A stretch of 64,000 bases of DNA from Undaria pinnatifida. Lineage: Eukaryota; Sar; Phaeophyceae; Laminariales; Alariaceae. The DNA is taken from contig JABAKD010000026.1 of assembly GCA_012845835.1 (NCBI GenBank), positions 4,479,699-4,543,698 of the forward strand. The letters are read 5' to 3'. Of this stretch, positions 24,651 through 38,395 are shown piece by piece (position 1 is the stretch's first letter; every line of letters starts with the position of its first letter). The notes under the pieces were generated by a model, which worked only from the letters and a program-made list of their open reading frames with translations, was not told the DNA's origin and did not search any database. The position numbers were made by a program, and so were the translations under genes.

Positions 24651-24944
24651 GAGGTACAAGGGTATATCAAGTACCACTTTTCGTCTAGAACTACGCTGTA
24701 GGTTATTTCTTTTCTCGTGATTTTCGTTGTATACCTAGACCATGGAATTTTTCATCCGGTAGCAATTTTATTCTTCTCCAGAACAGTTTTTTGGTTAAGA
24801 AGAGTCTTGAGAACGGTCTCAAGAACGGTCTTAAGAACGGTCTTAACCTCCTCACGACTCAAGTGCGGAACTCCTTATTATAGGAAAAACGTGGTGCACC
24901 TCCATCATAGCACGCGTCAACAAATATAATTTGTATTTACAGGT

Positions 24945-25150
24945 CCCACGCTCTCCCGACCAATGTTCGAAAAGAAGATAGAGAGGCCTCCGGCCGAAAA
25001 AGGACGCTCCAGACCAGTATTCGAGCTATATTCCTTTAGGGGGCATAGGCCCTCCAGACCAAAAATATCCGAAAAAATATATATCGACGCCTTCTTGGGC
25101 CGTAAAAGGACTGTCCAGACCAATGTTCGAAGAAAGGATAACTCTTTTTT
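24945..25150. repeat. Degenerate tandem repeat CCAGACCAATGTTCGAA
   Basis: Four diverged units of about 55-65 bp carry CC(A)GACCA(A)TGTTCGAA and a GGCC..AAAAGGAC segment (near 24956, 25010, 25057, 25114). Confidence 0.6.
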
Positions 25151-26447
25151 TATACAGTACATACATACAATGAGAATGAGAGCATTTTTTTTTCATTCGA
25201 AAAAATTATCCGAACACCTAGCTCTGTTTTATACGTACCCACGTCGTGTCTTCGCGTGTTTTTGATCCAAAGTTCGATCAAACCGAGCTTTGTTGCAAGG
25301 CTTAGTTTGGGTAGGCGATTGACCTCCTCCGAGAGGCCTAACGGGAAACAGCCTTGAAAAAGTGGAATATTTTGTTGCCACCTGCCCGTGTCCCGATCCT
25401 AAAGACGCCCACAGGGTCTACGGGCCCTGCTTCGTCTTGTAGCACGCTAACCCACGTGCATCAGGCTACGTCTGCCCCAGTGGCACGGCACTGCGCGACA
25501 GGTCCGTGGTGACGCCACGGCCTCCAGCCCGATCAGCTGAAGGCTATTCCTCCCAATTTCACGGAATAATCGCGCCTCTCGTCAAGCAGACACAGCTCAT
25601 AGCCCTCTGCCCCTTCGGGAGCAATTAGAGCAGTTTCTTGTGATTTTACGCCAGAAGCGAAGAGGCCACGACGCGAGAAACCGTGGGTTCAGACTCGCGT
25701 CGTGCTCCCTAGGCCCGGTGTTCCCAGCGGTGGACACTACAGACCTAAAGCGCCGAGGACTGGTGTTCCCAAAAGGGGACATTGCAGACCCAAATGCCCA
25801 ACGAGGCTACCGACGGGCTGGCACCGTCGGTTTTTGATTATTTTTCGGCGTAGCTGGGCACCCAAAAATGTTCGCCTTTGTTCCGAGAAAGCTCAACGCC
25901 GTTCCGCACCAATGAATGCGCACTCGGCGGTTAGAGCGGTTGGTTTGCCGGTGTCGGTCCGGGGTGCCGGCCCAATGACGTAAAGTAAGTGTGGTTTCGA
26001 GAGGGTTGGAGGTCCATTTCACGATCCCAGGATGATTCAGAGAGTCCCATTCAATGCGTCTTATATAGCACCGCGATTTGACGCCACCTCGGGTTGTACG
26101 GACAAGCAACAAGATGTCGTCGTCGGTTGTATGTAGGCGACCTTTACTTGCCAGCTAGCTCCTGGGTGTCCGAAAAGGAAAGACGCTTGTGCGAGGGGTA
26201 GCACGACAACAAGTCGGGTGGCAGGGTTACGGTTAGACCGGCCGATAGTGATGCAGTGCACCGCGACATGGCATCTCGGCTCAACCTAGAGTTTTCGCTC
26301 CCAGTCGGCATGTGCGAAAATCGCTCGACGGAATCAGCGAACTGCAGTTTGTTCGTCAACGTCTTCTGTATACGAGCGGACATGGCAATCCCGCCGGGGG
26401 GGAGGGGGTGGTGTTACAACGCTTTTAGTGTGGGTATGAAATTGGTT

Positions 26448-26790
26448 GATATTTTGCAAGTGGCCAAACGGACCAATGATAATACCCTCTACTTCCTTAA
26501 CAAATGGCGTCGTCGACAGACCATGGGTTTTGGGGTCGTGGGTTCGAATCCCGCCATCCACCAATGATAAACTTTGACGATTTTTCCATGTCGAACTAGA
26601 AAAATGTTCTCTCCGCCATACCCAGGAAATGAAACCGCTTGGATGTTAACCCGTCCGCCGGTATATCTGGCCGGCCTGCTATCCCGCCGTTTAGGGGGTG
26701 AGAGTGTGATGAGTAGTTGTAAGGCTCACTTTGGGTTGCCAAATAATTTGTTAACCTTTTTTTGCAAGTGATCCAACGGGCTGATACCCC
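26448..26790 (+). mobile_element. tRNA-derived SINE family C, dispersed copy
   Basis: Plus-strand copy: GCAAGTGGCCAAACGGACC, TGGCGTCGTCGACAGACC, T arm GTGGGTTCGAATCCCGC, then CATGTCGAACTAGAAAAATG, CCTGCTATCCCGCCGTTTAG and a second head-like TTGCAAGTGATCCAACGGGC at the end. The end shows that it too was part of a dimer or array. Confidence 0.75.
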
Positions 26791-28011
26791 GTAATTCCTA
26801 AATTGCTCTTGCTCTTCTCAACGTGCTTGCGGCCTTTTCTTTGGTCTAAGGCAATTAGATCCGTTCTGTTTTCTCCAAGGGAGGGCAGAGTTCGAAGTTC
26901 TTACTACGGCGCTGTCCTTCTCGGACAAAAACATCGGAATACCATTGTCGGCCTTCACCCGTAAACTAAATAGACAAACCGTCACCTGTTTTTCGGGTAA
27001 ATTGCGTGTCCGAAAATAATTTAGAGGACCCTGCAGTATATCGACATTTGCTCATCTATTCAAACTCGCTATCCTGAAGATACGGCGAACGTCGTTGGAT
27101 GCGTCCCGCACAAAGGCTAGGACTTCGGAATCCAGGAAAAGCGAGCTTGGTTCCCCCGTTCCCAGGGTTGACACGCCTGTGAAAGCGTTGAAACCTCCTT
27201 TTTCCGGATTTCAAAATCAGTTTCTCAATACAAGAGTTGGCCTTAACGGCGTACGCCGAAACAATACTCTTTAAACCAGTTTGTACGAGTCTGTGTTCGA
27301 AATCTTCCTTTATTAAAATAGAGGCCTGATGAGGCCGAAAAAAGTATCTCCAAGTCAATATATTTGGAAGTTCGTTCGTTCGTTCGTGTCCACTTAGTCT
27401 AATATTGTGTTACACCCCCGATCGATGTCTTGCGACAAGATGGGGTGTGCGAGTGGTTATCATTTTTTTTTCAAAAGGAACAATAACGCCTCCACAAAAA
27501 AAAGTGCAGGGATCTACCGGGATACGACTACACTATTAATACTATTAATAGCCAACCCTGGAGGGTCGTCTACATGTCTTTCGGATTTATTTCTTCTGAT
27601 AGGAACGGGCGAGTGGTTCCTCTTTTCAATGGAACCATAACGCCTCCAAATCAAAATACTATTGACAGGTGGAGGGACATGGGGATACCATAACAACATG
27701 GCCCAATTTAGTACCACTTGTAGTACAAATAATGCCCAGTTGTACAGAAACAGAGTGCTAACTCTAAAATGTAAGCGATGGCTTTGCAAACTTATATCAC
27801 ACACGAATTCCAAAACATGCACGCAGTTCTAAAGGGGTTATGGGGACAAAGCACTTTGAATTATTAGCAGAGTACGATAGTTTTGCAGTGTTGATTAAAC
27901 GAAAGCTGTCGAGGTTTGAATGTGGATAATGAACGAGATGGTGTGCACACAAATGAGCGCTACATGTTACATGTTACACGAAGGCTACGGTGTATGGGGA
28001 GGGGACTTTTG

Positions 28012-28215
28012 GGGCATTTGTTTTCAGTGGCTCGGCTTTACTTCGGCGAGTGACCCTCCGTCTTCCTGTGCGGTTTTAGGGCTTCGTGCAGCTTTAATGC
28101 TGCGATATGATTCCGCAATGGAATGGTTAGGTACGCCGTCCCAAGCAGATAGCCGAAAATATATGCGTCAGCGAGGTACAGTCACTCGCACGAGTGAGAC
28201 AGACACTCGTAGGAC
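28012..28215. repeat. Dispersed repeat family D, copy 1
   Basis: AGTGGCTCGG, GCTTTAATGCTGCGATATGA and GGAATGGTTAGGTACGC parallel AGCGGCTCGG, TTTTAATTGTGCGATATGA and GGAATGGTAAGCTACAC at 38865-38960, and both end in CAC(T)CGTGTGAGTG-like sequence. Confidence 0.6.
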
Positions 28216-29339
28216 TCACTGGTACGAGTGACTCAAATCCAACAATGGCGAACTATTAATAGTGGAAACCCCCCCCTTCCGAGGCCTTCGAATGTGGCGG
28301 ACTACAAAAATGTCGATGGAAGACCTTCCAGCGCTATATCCACGTTTTGAAGGGCGAGACCTGACTGTCGACGCGCCAACGCGGTAACGCGCAACACAAG
28401 GAATAAATTCGGCGTAGCCTGTTTAGGACGACTGCAAACAATGTCCCACACTAAAACCAAGTATATATGAGTAGACCGTACCCAAAAGCATTGATGGTGC
28501 GGTTTTTAAGGGATCACTTAACGCAGACTTGCGCGGCCTCGGCGTACTGAAGCGGGCTTCGGGGGTTGCTGTTCCTCGCAAAAACAAGATCGAAAAATCG
28601 AAAAATCGAACAGCCGAAAAATCGAACAAAAAATCCCGAGTGAAGAAACAAAGCCCTCGTCTCACCTTAGTCTTAGACCTATAGTCTATATATTGCATTT
28701 AACAACAGAAGCGGCATCACCAAAGAAGCCCTCGTCTCATGGCAGGCGGCCGTAATCGTAGCGTAGCATCTGGTGCGCAACAATTATTAATAGGATACTC
28801 AGTGCACCCAAAGGATGAATCCGAAATGTCAACCAAAAATAAACCTTCTCCCCGTTAACCTCTTTTATTGCTGCTACATACACGATCCCGCTGTGTTTTC
28901 AATTCGTTTTGCTCATACAATATATGTCCTTGTCATTTCTACAAAAATGGTTCAACTCCAATTCCAAGTTGTTTTCCCCGGAACGTCCTTGTTCTTGCTT
29001 CAAAAAAATAGCCCCAACTCGATTTCAAGTTGTTTTTTTTACCCAGAGCCTGGATGATGCATTTGCAAAAGGGGTTTATATCACCAGAGACCACCAAAGG
29101 CAAAACTTTTCATCTCTTGCCGGCCAACCAAGCATATATATACGACACACAACAAACAAAGGCAACAGGAAGCAGGAAACGCAACACGTGGGCCACTCAG
29201 GCTCGAAGAAACGAAAAAGAAAAGGCTAACCCAATCACACAACGCTTAGCCCCTTCCTTTACACTCGCACCGACCTTTTCGTGGGCAAACTCCTCTGACT
29301 TATCAAGGAAAAAAACTGCAGTAGTCACTGCTTTTAGTG

Positions 29340-29425
29340 TTCCGGCTCAGCTCGTAAGAGGTTTTGCCCTCAGCGACCTTCTGGACAAGCCGTGGTCACA
29401 GGTGTCTTCCCGACTCCCTCCTGCT
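29340..29425 (-). mobile_element. SINE family A 3'-domain fragment
   Basis: Contains CTTCTGGACAAGCCGTGGTC followed by ACAGGTGTCTTCCCG, the 3' domain of family A without the tRNA-like head. Similar orphan 3' pieces lie near 10840, 10970, 16430 and 47968, so the 3' domain is more widespread than the full SINE. Confidence 0.6.
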
Positions 29426-30916
29426 ACGCTGAACCCTCCTGCTACACAGGGTTCAGCGTTTCCACTTTTCAGCTTGTCATGCTCGTCGATTCGACGGGGG
29501 TACGCAACACAATACTGGCGGCGCGAAAGGAAAGATCCCGTCGCCATTAGTCCACAGACGCATCGATCGGCGTTTGCACTGTCCCCGTTATCGAATGAAT
29601 CGGCTTCTTCGAATCGATTGAGAGGGTGTGTGTGTTCTTGCGTAGCGTACGGCGAGATGATAGAACGTCTTGCTGACTGCAGACACCTGCACGCGGGCAC
29701 CGTCCCCCAAGGCTCCACCGCGCGCGACAAAATATCGACCTTAATCCAGTACTACCGCACATCTCTCCACAACAGCGCGTTACAGGACGATTGGCATAAA
29801 ATACAAATAACGATTGGCATAAAATACAAATAATAAAATCAAGCAATCATCTCGCGCGTTCAGACAAAACGGGCTAGACTTCTTCCGTGGACAAGGCGAA
29901 CGTACAATCCGTGCAAATGCTCCCGATGGCGCGTGAAATACCCCACCCCCACCCCCCATACCCCTGTTCGAAACCCGGCCTCCACCACCATTAAGCAATC
30001 CGCGCTAAACCCTCGACCGAGCACCGGACAGAGTTATCATATACAGTCGCGGCCCCGTGTTAGTGCGGCATCCTATAGTGCGGGGTCCTTGATAAGTGCG
30101 ATGAAATCGCTAGTCGCGACCTTGTCCTTACAGAGTACTGCAATGCTAACAGTGCGGGGTCCCACTTTCAAGAGTGCTGGTAGTGTCGTCTAACAAGGCA
30201 CCACACTAATGAGGTACTACGAGTGTACACAAGGCGCAACGAAACGAAAGACAACCAAACGCTGCAGCCGACCCGACTCCAGTTTAACGCGATCAAAATC
30301 ACACTCCTGCACACGTGGGCCTCGATGATCCTGTAGATCTTTCAAGAAAGATCTGTATGGTCTGGCTCCCGTTCGCGGGTGGGAGCTGTACGATCTGCAT
30401 AATTTAGCAAACGTTCTCAGGTTTGGACCAGTACTCTCTAGGTACAGATCTTGCACAACATCCCTTAACGGCAGATACAGGTTCTACGGTAAAATGATCT
30501 AGATTATCTAGATGATCTAGATGATCTGCATGATCTATATGATCTGTTCGAGGTGTGCAATCTTTGTGACTGTCCTACAAAGTACCGCACTATACTGTCC
30601 CGGGATACGTCGGGGTCCCACCTGAGTGCAGGCATTGGCATCTAGCACGGCACCGCACGACTGAAGGGCCACGACCGTAAGACACAGCACAAATTTGGAA
30701 CCACGACTACAAGGCATTCGAAAAATAATAATAATAGTACAGCCGAGCCGACCCGACCCGACCCGATTCACGCACCACACCACGCAACACAAGCCGAAAA
30801 CGTTGTAGATAACCCGACCCGACCCCACGTACTAAAAAACAAAAACGTCACGCTATCATACGCTACGCTAGCCACTACAAAACCCAAAAGCACGGCGTCC
30901 GTCACGCCGTGAAGTT

Positions 30917-33900
30917 TTAAAATTGAATTGGTGAGCCAGAACCGGCCGTCAAACGGGCCAGGAGGCCGGGCGGGGGGTGGTCATGTGTTCCCATCATGCG
31001 CGCCATGAGGTTGGCAACGAATCCTTGGTCGAAAGGATTGTAGTAGTCCCCACTGTGGTTCGGCGCGAGCAGGTAATCTACGCGCGATAAGGCGCGGTGC
31101 TCGCTCGTCGTCAAGTTCTTGTGGATGAGTTGCCTGCAAGAGAAGCAGGTAAGGCAAGGCAAGGCAAGGCAAAGCAAGGCAAGGCAAGGCAAGGCAAGGC
31201 AAGGCAAGGGAAGGGAAGGCAAGGCAAGGCAAGGCAAGGCAAGGCAAGGCAAGGCAAGGCAAGGCAAGGCAAGGCAAGGCAAGGCAAGGCAAGGCAAGGC
31301 AAGGCAAGGCAAGGCAAGGCAAGGCAAGGCAAGGCAAGGCAGGGCAAGGGAAAGCAAGGCAAGGCAAAGCAACTTAAGGTACAGTATAGCAGTTATCCAG
31401 GCGAGTGCACACCGAACGGTCGACAAGTCTTACTGCTTTCAAAACACGAAACAATTACAGCCTTTCACACACACAAAAAAAAGTGCTCTCAACCCCCTTG
31501 GACAATACCATTTCCTATCGTACATACCACAAGGTTATGTTCTGTAGGGTTTGTGGATTACGGGTAAGGGTATGGGAGCCTTACAGAACTTCCAGAAGCT
31601 CCGGGCACGGGTCGTATGGAAGTGTTACAGAAGTCAGAAGTTCCGGGTATTGTGGCACGGACGGGCGTACATAACTCAACAGAAGTTCTGAACGGGTACA
31701 AAACATGCTGTATCCGTACCCCGGGTATTGTGGCTTGGGTCGCAAATAACTCGCAGAAGTTCCGGGTACGGGTATGAAAGTCTCACAGAACTTCCACAAG
31801 GTCCGGGTATTGTGACACGGGCGTACAGAACTTACAGAAGTTCCGGGTATTGTGGCACAGGCGTACAGAACTTACAGAAGTTTCGGGCAGGTATGAAAAT
31901 GCGGTACCCGTACCCCGGGTAGTTGTGGAACTGGCGTACATAACTTACTGAAGTTCCGGGTGCGGATGAAACCCAGGTAAATACACGGCCTCGGGGAAGG
32001 AGTTCGATTTGAAGTGGAGGACCCCATTGAGCTTGCATGGCACGATATCACTGGGCCAACGTCCCCGAGGCAATCCATCGTACCTTTGAGAGCTATCGAC
32101 AACCACCACCGCGGCGATAAATCGTGAACCTCAATGAGTGCCGACCGGGGCAGCAGCCGCGCTCACGTCCACTACTGTTCTGTAAGAGACCAATCATACC
32201 ATAGCGTACATCGGGTGTGGCGCCTCAAAACAAATAATGCCGGTCGCAAGCCCAATTTTGCCACCAGCTCGATAAGCCAAGGGCCACGACAAAGAAGCGA
32301 CCGAAAACACAGAGGATAGTTCAATACTTCGATGATAGCGAGATCGGCATCATTCCGATTGGAAAAACACATTGACAATACGTATCACACGCAATACGCA
32401 ATACGTGGTTTCCCGTTAGGAGGAAAACTCGTACCAGGTACGATTGTATGTTTCCACCAAATCGAATCGAATTCACTTCGATTCATTAAAAAAGAACATG
32501 TTCGATTCAAAAGTGTCCTTCGTTGATACGTGCCCTTAGCAACGAAACAAGCGTCAACAGGTGCTATTATTGTCTGATACGTACTGCTGTCGTTCGGCGT
32601 ACGGTTTGCGTGACTGACACAACATGACATCATAATGCAAAATACACCCTTCGGATTAAACCTGAATAAATCCAGAGCACCCCGGGTATTGTAACAAAGG
32701 TATACCCGTACCCCGGGTATTGCGCCACAGTCTTACAGGAGTCACAGAAGTTCCGGATACGGATACGAGAGTCTTACAGAACTCCCAGAAGTCCCGGGTA
32801 TTATGGCACAGGCGAACAAAACTCACAGAAGTTCCGAGCGGGTACAAAAGATGCTGTACCCGTTCGCCGGTATTGTAGCCACGGGCGTACAGAACTTCCG
32901 AAGTTCTGGGTACGGGTATAAAGGTGGTACAGAGCTTACAGAAGTTCCGGGTACGGGTATGAATGCCCTACAGAACTTACAGAAGTTGTTTGGAGGGTAA
33001 TACCCGGGGTAAATACCATACCCCGGGTATGGTTTGTACGTACCCTGCAGAACACAACATTATTATATATATATCATGTCATACGTACACAACCAATCAC
33101 ATCGCAAAAAAACATAAGGATCTCAGCCATCTTGGGCAATTCCGCCATTAAATTCGAGATCCCTAGATGGTTGAGCATAACGTATCACCTTACGGCCAAA
33201 ATTGCTCCATTGCTCCATTGCTCCATTGGACGCCTCGATTTAAGAGCAGTCCGAGACAAACAGAAACAGGCGCTCACAACTGCGCATTGCTCTTATCTGT
33301 AACGGGCAATAGACGACTTTTGGTATGGCTGACACACCGATTTGATAGCTCTGAAGTCCCGGATGCTATTGTATTGGACCTCCTAATCGGGGTACAACCC
33401 TATCGTAGCATGTTTCGCTGGGCAGTGCATCGCATCGCACTACGTACCCCAGCCCCGCCCTGCCCCGCCCCGCCTCACACCGTACTCACGCGTGGTAGGA
33501 TAAGAGGAAACACCCGAAGAAGCCGAAGAATATCGAGTACGCGCCGGTAAACAGCACCACAAAGCTCACCGACACGTTACATAACCACAGAAAGCACATC
33601 ATCACGTAAAAGATCACGCTGCCGATCGTTGGAGTCGAAAACGAGTGCGTGGCAGCACAACGAGGCGGAACGCGGGGGGCGGGGGCGGGGGGGGCGTTGG
33701 AGTTGCGAACTAACGCGCGAGAGAACACGGACACAATGAGGCGGGGTGTGTGTGTGGGAGGGGTCGTTAGAGTTGCAAATGAGGACGTGACACACCAACA
33801 ACGAAATAACGAGGCGGGACGTGTGTGGAGGAGGGGAGGGGGGGGTTGAGACGGCATGAAAACCATGGCATGAGAGTGAACAGGCGCATGCGTGCACGCG

Positions 33901-36900
33901 TTTGCGCTGACACACGCTATCATACAGCGGATGTGACTTGTTTGTTGTTTGTTGTTGTTAGTCTTCGCAACCGGAAAAGGTAGGCGAGTCCGCCCAACAA
34001 ATGGTCAAGCAAACGCTCAAAACACAGAACCAATTTTGGACACTCTCTCCGCATACGGAGAGTGTAGGCAAGCACCTCCATAAAATGGAAGCATGCTTCC
34101 AAAACACGGAACCACACGTCGAACGCCAGGAAACAAAGGTCGAAAATACAGAAGAAGAAAAAAAAAAAAAAAAAAAACCAGAGCAAAAGATGAACATGTA
34201 TGCAACGAGGGCGGCTTTTTCTTTCCTCTTTTCCCGAGTTTGCGCATATAAAAAAATGAAGTGTAGACGGTATGAAAATTAACAGCTCGCTTCGATCGAA
34301 ATGACATTTTCAAAGCTTTTCTCAACCATGCATTCCCCCCCCCGCGATTTCCCCGCACCTCAAGATGAGGAACACGATGTATAACAAGAACCAGCGATAG
34401 TTCCCGGCCCCAATGCAATTGCCGACGAACGGGCAGTGGTGGTCGAAAGCCCGGACGCAGCGGCGGCAATTCCTGCAGTGGCGCGACCTGAGCGGCCGCT
34501 CGATCGAACAGGTGTAGCATGCTGAGCTAGCCACCGACCCAGATCCGCTTTCCAGAGACATTAGCAACTCTGCTGGGTCTTCCACGTCAACGTCCATGCC
34601 GATGCGGGTGTTGGTGTGGTTTGACTGCGCGGTGGTGGTGGCGGTTCTTGATCCTCGCCTTCCCTTGAGGATGCTAACTCGACGGTGGAAGGCTGCGGAG
34701 ACTTTAGAGTCCGTCGGGTCTACGAATCTGGGAAATGGAAAAAGAGATGGATGTAAAAAGAGATCAGACAAGATAAGGTAAGGTAAGGTAAGGTAAGGTA
34801 AGGTAAGGCAAGGTAAGGTACGGTAAGGTAAGGTAAGGTAAGGTAAGGTACGGTAAGGTGAGGTAAGGTAAGGTAAGGTAAGGTAAGGTAAGGTAAGGTA
34901 AGGTAAGGTACGGTAAGGTAAGGTAAGGTAAGGTGAGGTAAGGTAAGGTAAGGTGAGGTAAGGTAAGGTACGGTAAGGTAAGGTAAGGTAAGGTAAGGTA
35001 AGGTAAGGTGAGGTAAGGTAAGGTAAGGTAAGGTGAGGTAAGGTAAGGTAAGGTAAGGAAGGTAAGGTAAGGTACGGTAAGGTAAGGTGAGGTAAGGTAA
35101 GGTAAGGTAAGGTAAGGTAAGGTAAGGTAAGGTAAGGTAAGGTAAGGAAAGGTAAGGTGAGGTAAGGTCAGGTAAGGTAAGGCGAGGTAAGGTAAGGTAA
35201 GGTAAGGTAAGGTAAGGTAAGGTAAGGCAAGGCAAGGCAAGGCAAGGCAAGGCAAGGCAAGGCAAGGCAAGGTAAGGTAAGGTAAGGTAAGGTAAGGTAA
35301 GGTAAGGTAAGGTAAGGTAAGGTAAGGTAAGGTAAGGTAAGGTAAGGTAAGGTAAGGTAAGGTAAGGTAAGGTAAGGTAAGGTAAGGTAAGGTAAGGTAA
35401 GGTGAAGTAAATAAAAAAAACATGACAAGGTAAAACACAATCAGAAACGTTTGAGTATTAACCTGCTCGGGATCTATAGCTAGCGATCACAAAACAATGG
35501 GGAATCTTTAACCTTCCCAACTGTGTACGTAGTGGTAATATGCGAGCATGCACAAGTGCAAAGACGATTCGAGCGGCGGCAACACCCAAGTCCTTACTGC
35601 AAAGGAGAATAGCCGTACGACAACCACGCAGCATGGTCACACACATCCCGTACACCAAGGCAGATAGCACCCCTCCTTGAATGACATTAAATGACCTTGA
35701 ATGATACAATTCATACAATGATACTTTATCGACGAGCGATGCGTCTACGGAAACGGTCTGTACCAGTGCTACATATTCCCAAAAACACCGTTTTCGTCGT
35801 AGAGTAGGTGTGTTCCTCTTGTGGGCACAAATCGTCTCTGAGACTCGTGCTAGCAATAGTTTAATACTATATAGGGTGGGCATGTTATCTTGCGGACTAG
35901 CTGCTCTACCTGTTGGAAGGTACTGAAGAGCCGCATGCTCTTCCCATTAACAGTCGCTTGGCAATAATGCAGGTTTTTTGGTTGCTACATACGCGTTCGT
36001 CCCATCAGCATTCATACAGACTAAACTATAAACAATTAATTGGTTTTAGCTATGAATAGTGCATGAATAGTCTGTGTTACTTTTCCGGCTACTTGTGCAG
36101 TGCCAAGCGGCTAATTATTTTTGTTACAAGATTTACAACGGTCATGATCTGGCCCGGGGTTCGGATCACGAGGAGGTGCTCCAAACCTAGCGGGTCGAGC
36201 CGGGTTGGGCCAGGGGGTCTCGGAAATTTTACGGGTGAGATCGGGTCGGATCGGGTCGGATCGGGTCGGATCAGGAGGTGGATCGGGGCCGGGTCGGGTC
36301 ACCCTGACACGATCCGATCCGGCCTGTGGGATTTCAAAACCTCCTGACCCGACATGTGAAAAGGCCCTACGATATACCTGGTATTAGTTTTCAAGGATGG
36401 CCTGCGTGCGTTATACCAGGTACCTGGTAAATAATACCTTGCTCAAAGGAACGCCAGTCTTCCCCCTTTGTCGCTTGAGACACCCCCACACTCCTTACTC
36501 CTTACCAGGTAATAGTTAGTTTCAACACAATCACTCCTCTACACTACCTCTAGACTACCTTTGGACTACCTTTGGACTACCTCAAGATTACCTGTAGACT
36601 ACCTCAAGACTACCTGTAGACTACGTCGTACGTGAACGCCCAAACGGTCCTTACATCTCCAGAGCCTGCGACCACATAAGTTGGTACCAGACATCTCTCC
36701 AGGACCAAGAATCTGGGCGGACTATTAATAGTGGGTGTATTGGTATCGAACACTGATATCGTACGCTGACATCGAACGCCGACATGGACGGGTACAGGAA
36801 CGGTTCTAACGGGTAAAGACAACGAACACACGGTAGGATATACACTGGTACATGTACGATATCCTATCATGCCATATCCTATCATGCCATATCCTATCAT

Positions 36901-38356
36901 GCCATATCCTATCATGCCATATCATATCCTATCATGCCATATCATGTATAGTACACTAACTCTCACCCTGGATCGGAGAAGCACGTCATCAAAAACGACG
37001 CCCACATGAGCAGCTGCATCACAGTCGCGGCCGTCAACAAAACGCTGTACCCCAGGGACACGAACAATTCTCCGTAGAACAACTGTACGGTCACAATCAA
37101 TACTGATCCCTGAGGCAAGGCAGAGGGCGGAGGCGGTACAAAAGAGGCGGTAGGGGTGGGGGGGTCACGTATAGTAGTCACATGCAATATCAATCCCTCG
37201 AGAAACACGGAAATGGACGGCCGGGAGGCCAGGGGGTAGGGGGGGGGGGAGGGCGCTTATCATCATGCATGGCCGTGGTCTTTCGATCATAGTGGTATGA
37301 CCATAGCTATTAGTAGTGGTATGACCATATGGTATGGCCCTCGGATCCCCACAAAGCAGGAACGGGTGTTCGTGTGTGTGGGCGTGTGTGTGTGTGGGGG
37401 GGGGGGGGCGTATTCATTTGTTGCTTGCCTTAGTCATTTGTCCTATCCCCGTCCTGTTTCGCTGTCTGTGGCCACCATCTATCATATTCCGGAGTATTAC
37501 CTAGAAACTGTTTGCTCATCCTACCCCCTTCCTGTTTCGCCTTCTGCGGCCACCATCTATCTCCTAGGATGGCGATCGTTTTCTCGCTACTCTCTAGTCT
37601 ACCGAACTCTTCCATGTCACATTTGTCTAATTTCCTCATCTCTTCTAACACATCCCGTTCCTCCTTGTATATGTTACATTCTCCTACTATGTGAGTCCTA
37701 CTCTCTATTGCTGTACCACACGGGCACATATGTGCATCCATGTCCTCCCGACTACTGGCATATCTCTTTTTTCCGTACGTCCAGGTCCCCTACACAAAAT
37801 CGCAGTTTCAGCTTTTCGCGTAGTCCATTGGGCCGTGCAAATACGTTTTCATTCCAAAATCTTCCCTCAGCTCCCCGTATATCTCTAGAGTGTTTCTCCT
37901 CTTTCACCTCATTTCTTAGCGCTAACCTTTCCCTTTCTTGTATTATTCATTTTGCTTCTGCCTTGTACCCGCCAAACTCTATAGACGGTTAGTATCTCTT
38001 CTTGGTCTCCTTCAAACTCCTTCCATATTTTCTCGACTACGTTATCCCATCTTATTCCAGCTCGCCCTTTTGTTATTTTGTCCCATGCAGCCCTGTCAGC
38101 TTTGGCTGGCAACCTCTTTTCTGGCTTATCCCTTACTTAATATTGCCATTTCAACTTTCTCGCGTTTCTATTTGTTTGAAATGGGTACCGTCCTAGTTCT
38201 GCTCTTAATACTGTACCACTCGTCGTGCTTAAGCATTCAAGTATATTTTTAGCTGCTGTCATCTGCACTTTTTCCAGTTGTTTTACGAACTTCGCGTTCC
38301 CTTTCCATACTCCTCCTGCACACTGCACACTGCACACTGCACACTGCACACTGCAC

Positions 38357-38395
<39 letters not shown>

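Larger units (their letters stand above)
24651..30916. other. Spacer between SINE array and DHHC gene 3' end
   Basis: Contains the dispersed family C SINE, family D and H repeats and a SINE A fragment. The longest frame (29030-29833) includes SINE 3' sequence and has no recognisable domain. Nothing else supportable. Confidence 0.5.

Noticed and set aside
29030-29833. 267-codon plus-strand frame
   Set aside because: It includes a SINE family A 3' segment, has no recognisable domain and no splice or codon pattern like the real genes here.
30981-31367. [12 protein letters not shown] frames on the minus strand, + strand [10 protein letters not shown] frames
   Set aside because: All are translations of (AAGGC)n; only the last 72 codons of the minus frame ending at 30917 are a true exon.
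34764-35438. 224-codon [10 protein letters not shown] frame
   Set aside because: It reads through the (AAGGT)n array; the periodic peptide comes from a 5-bp repeat in three frames.
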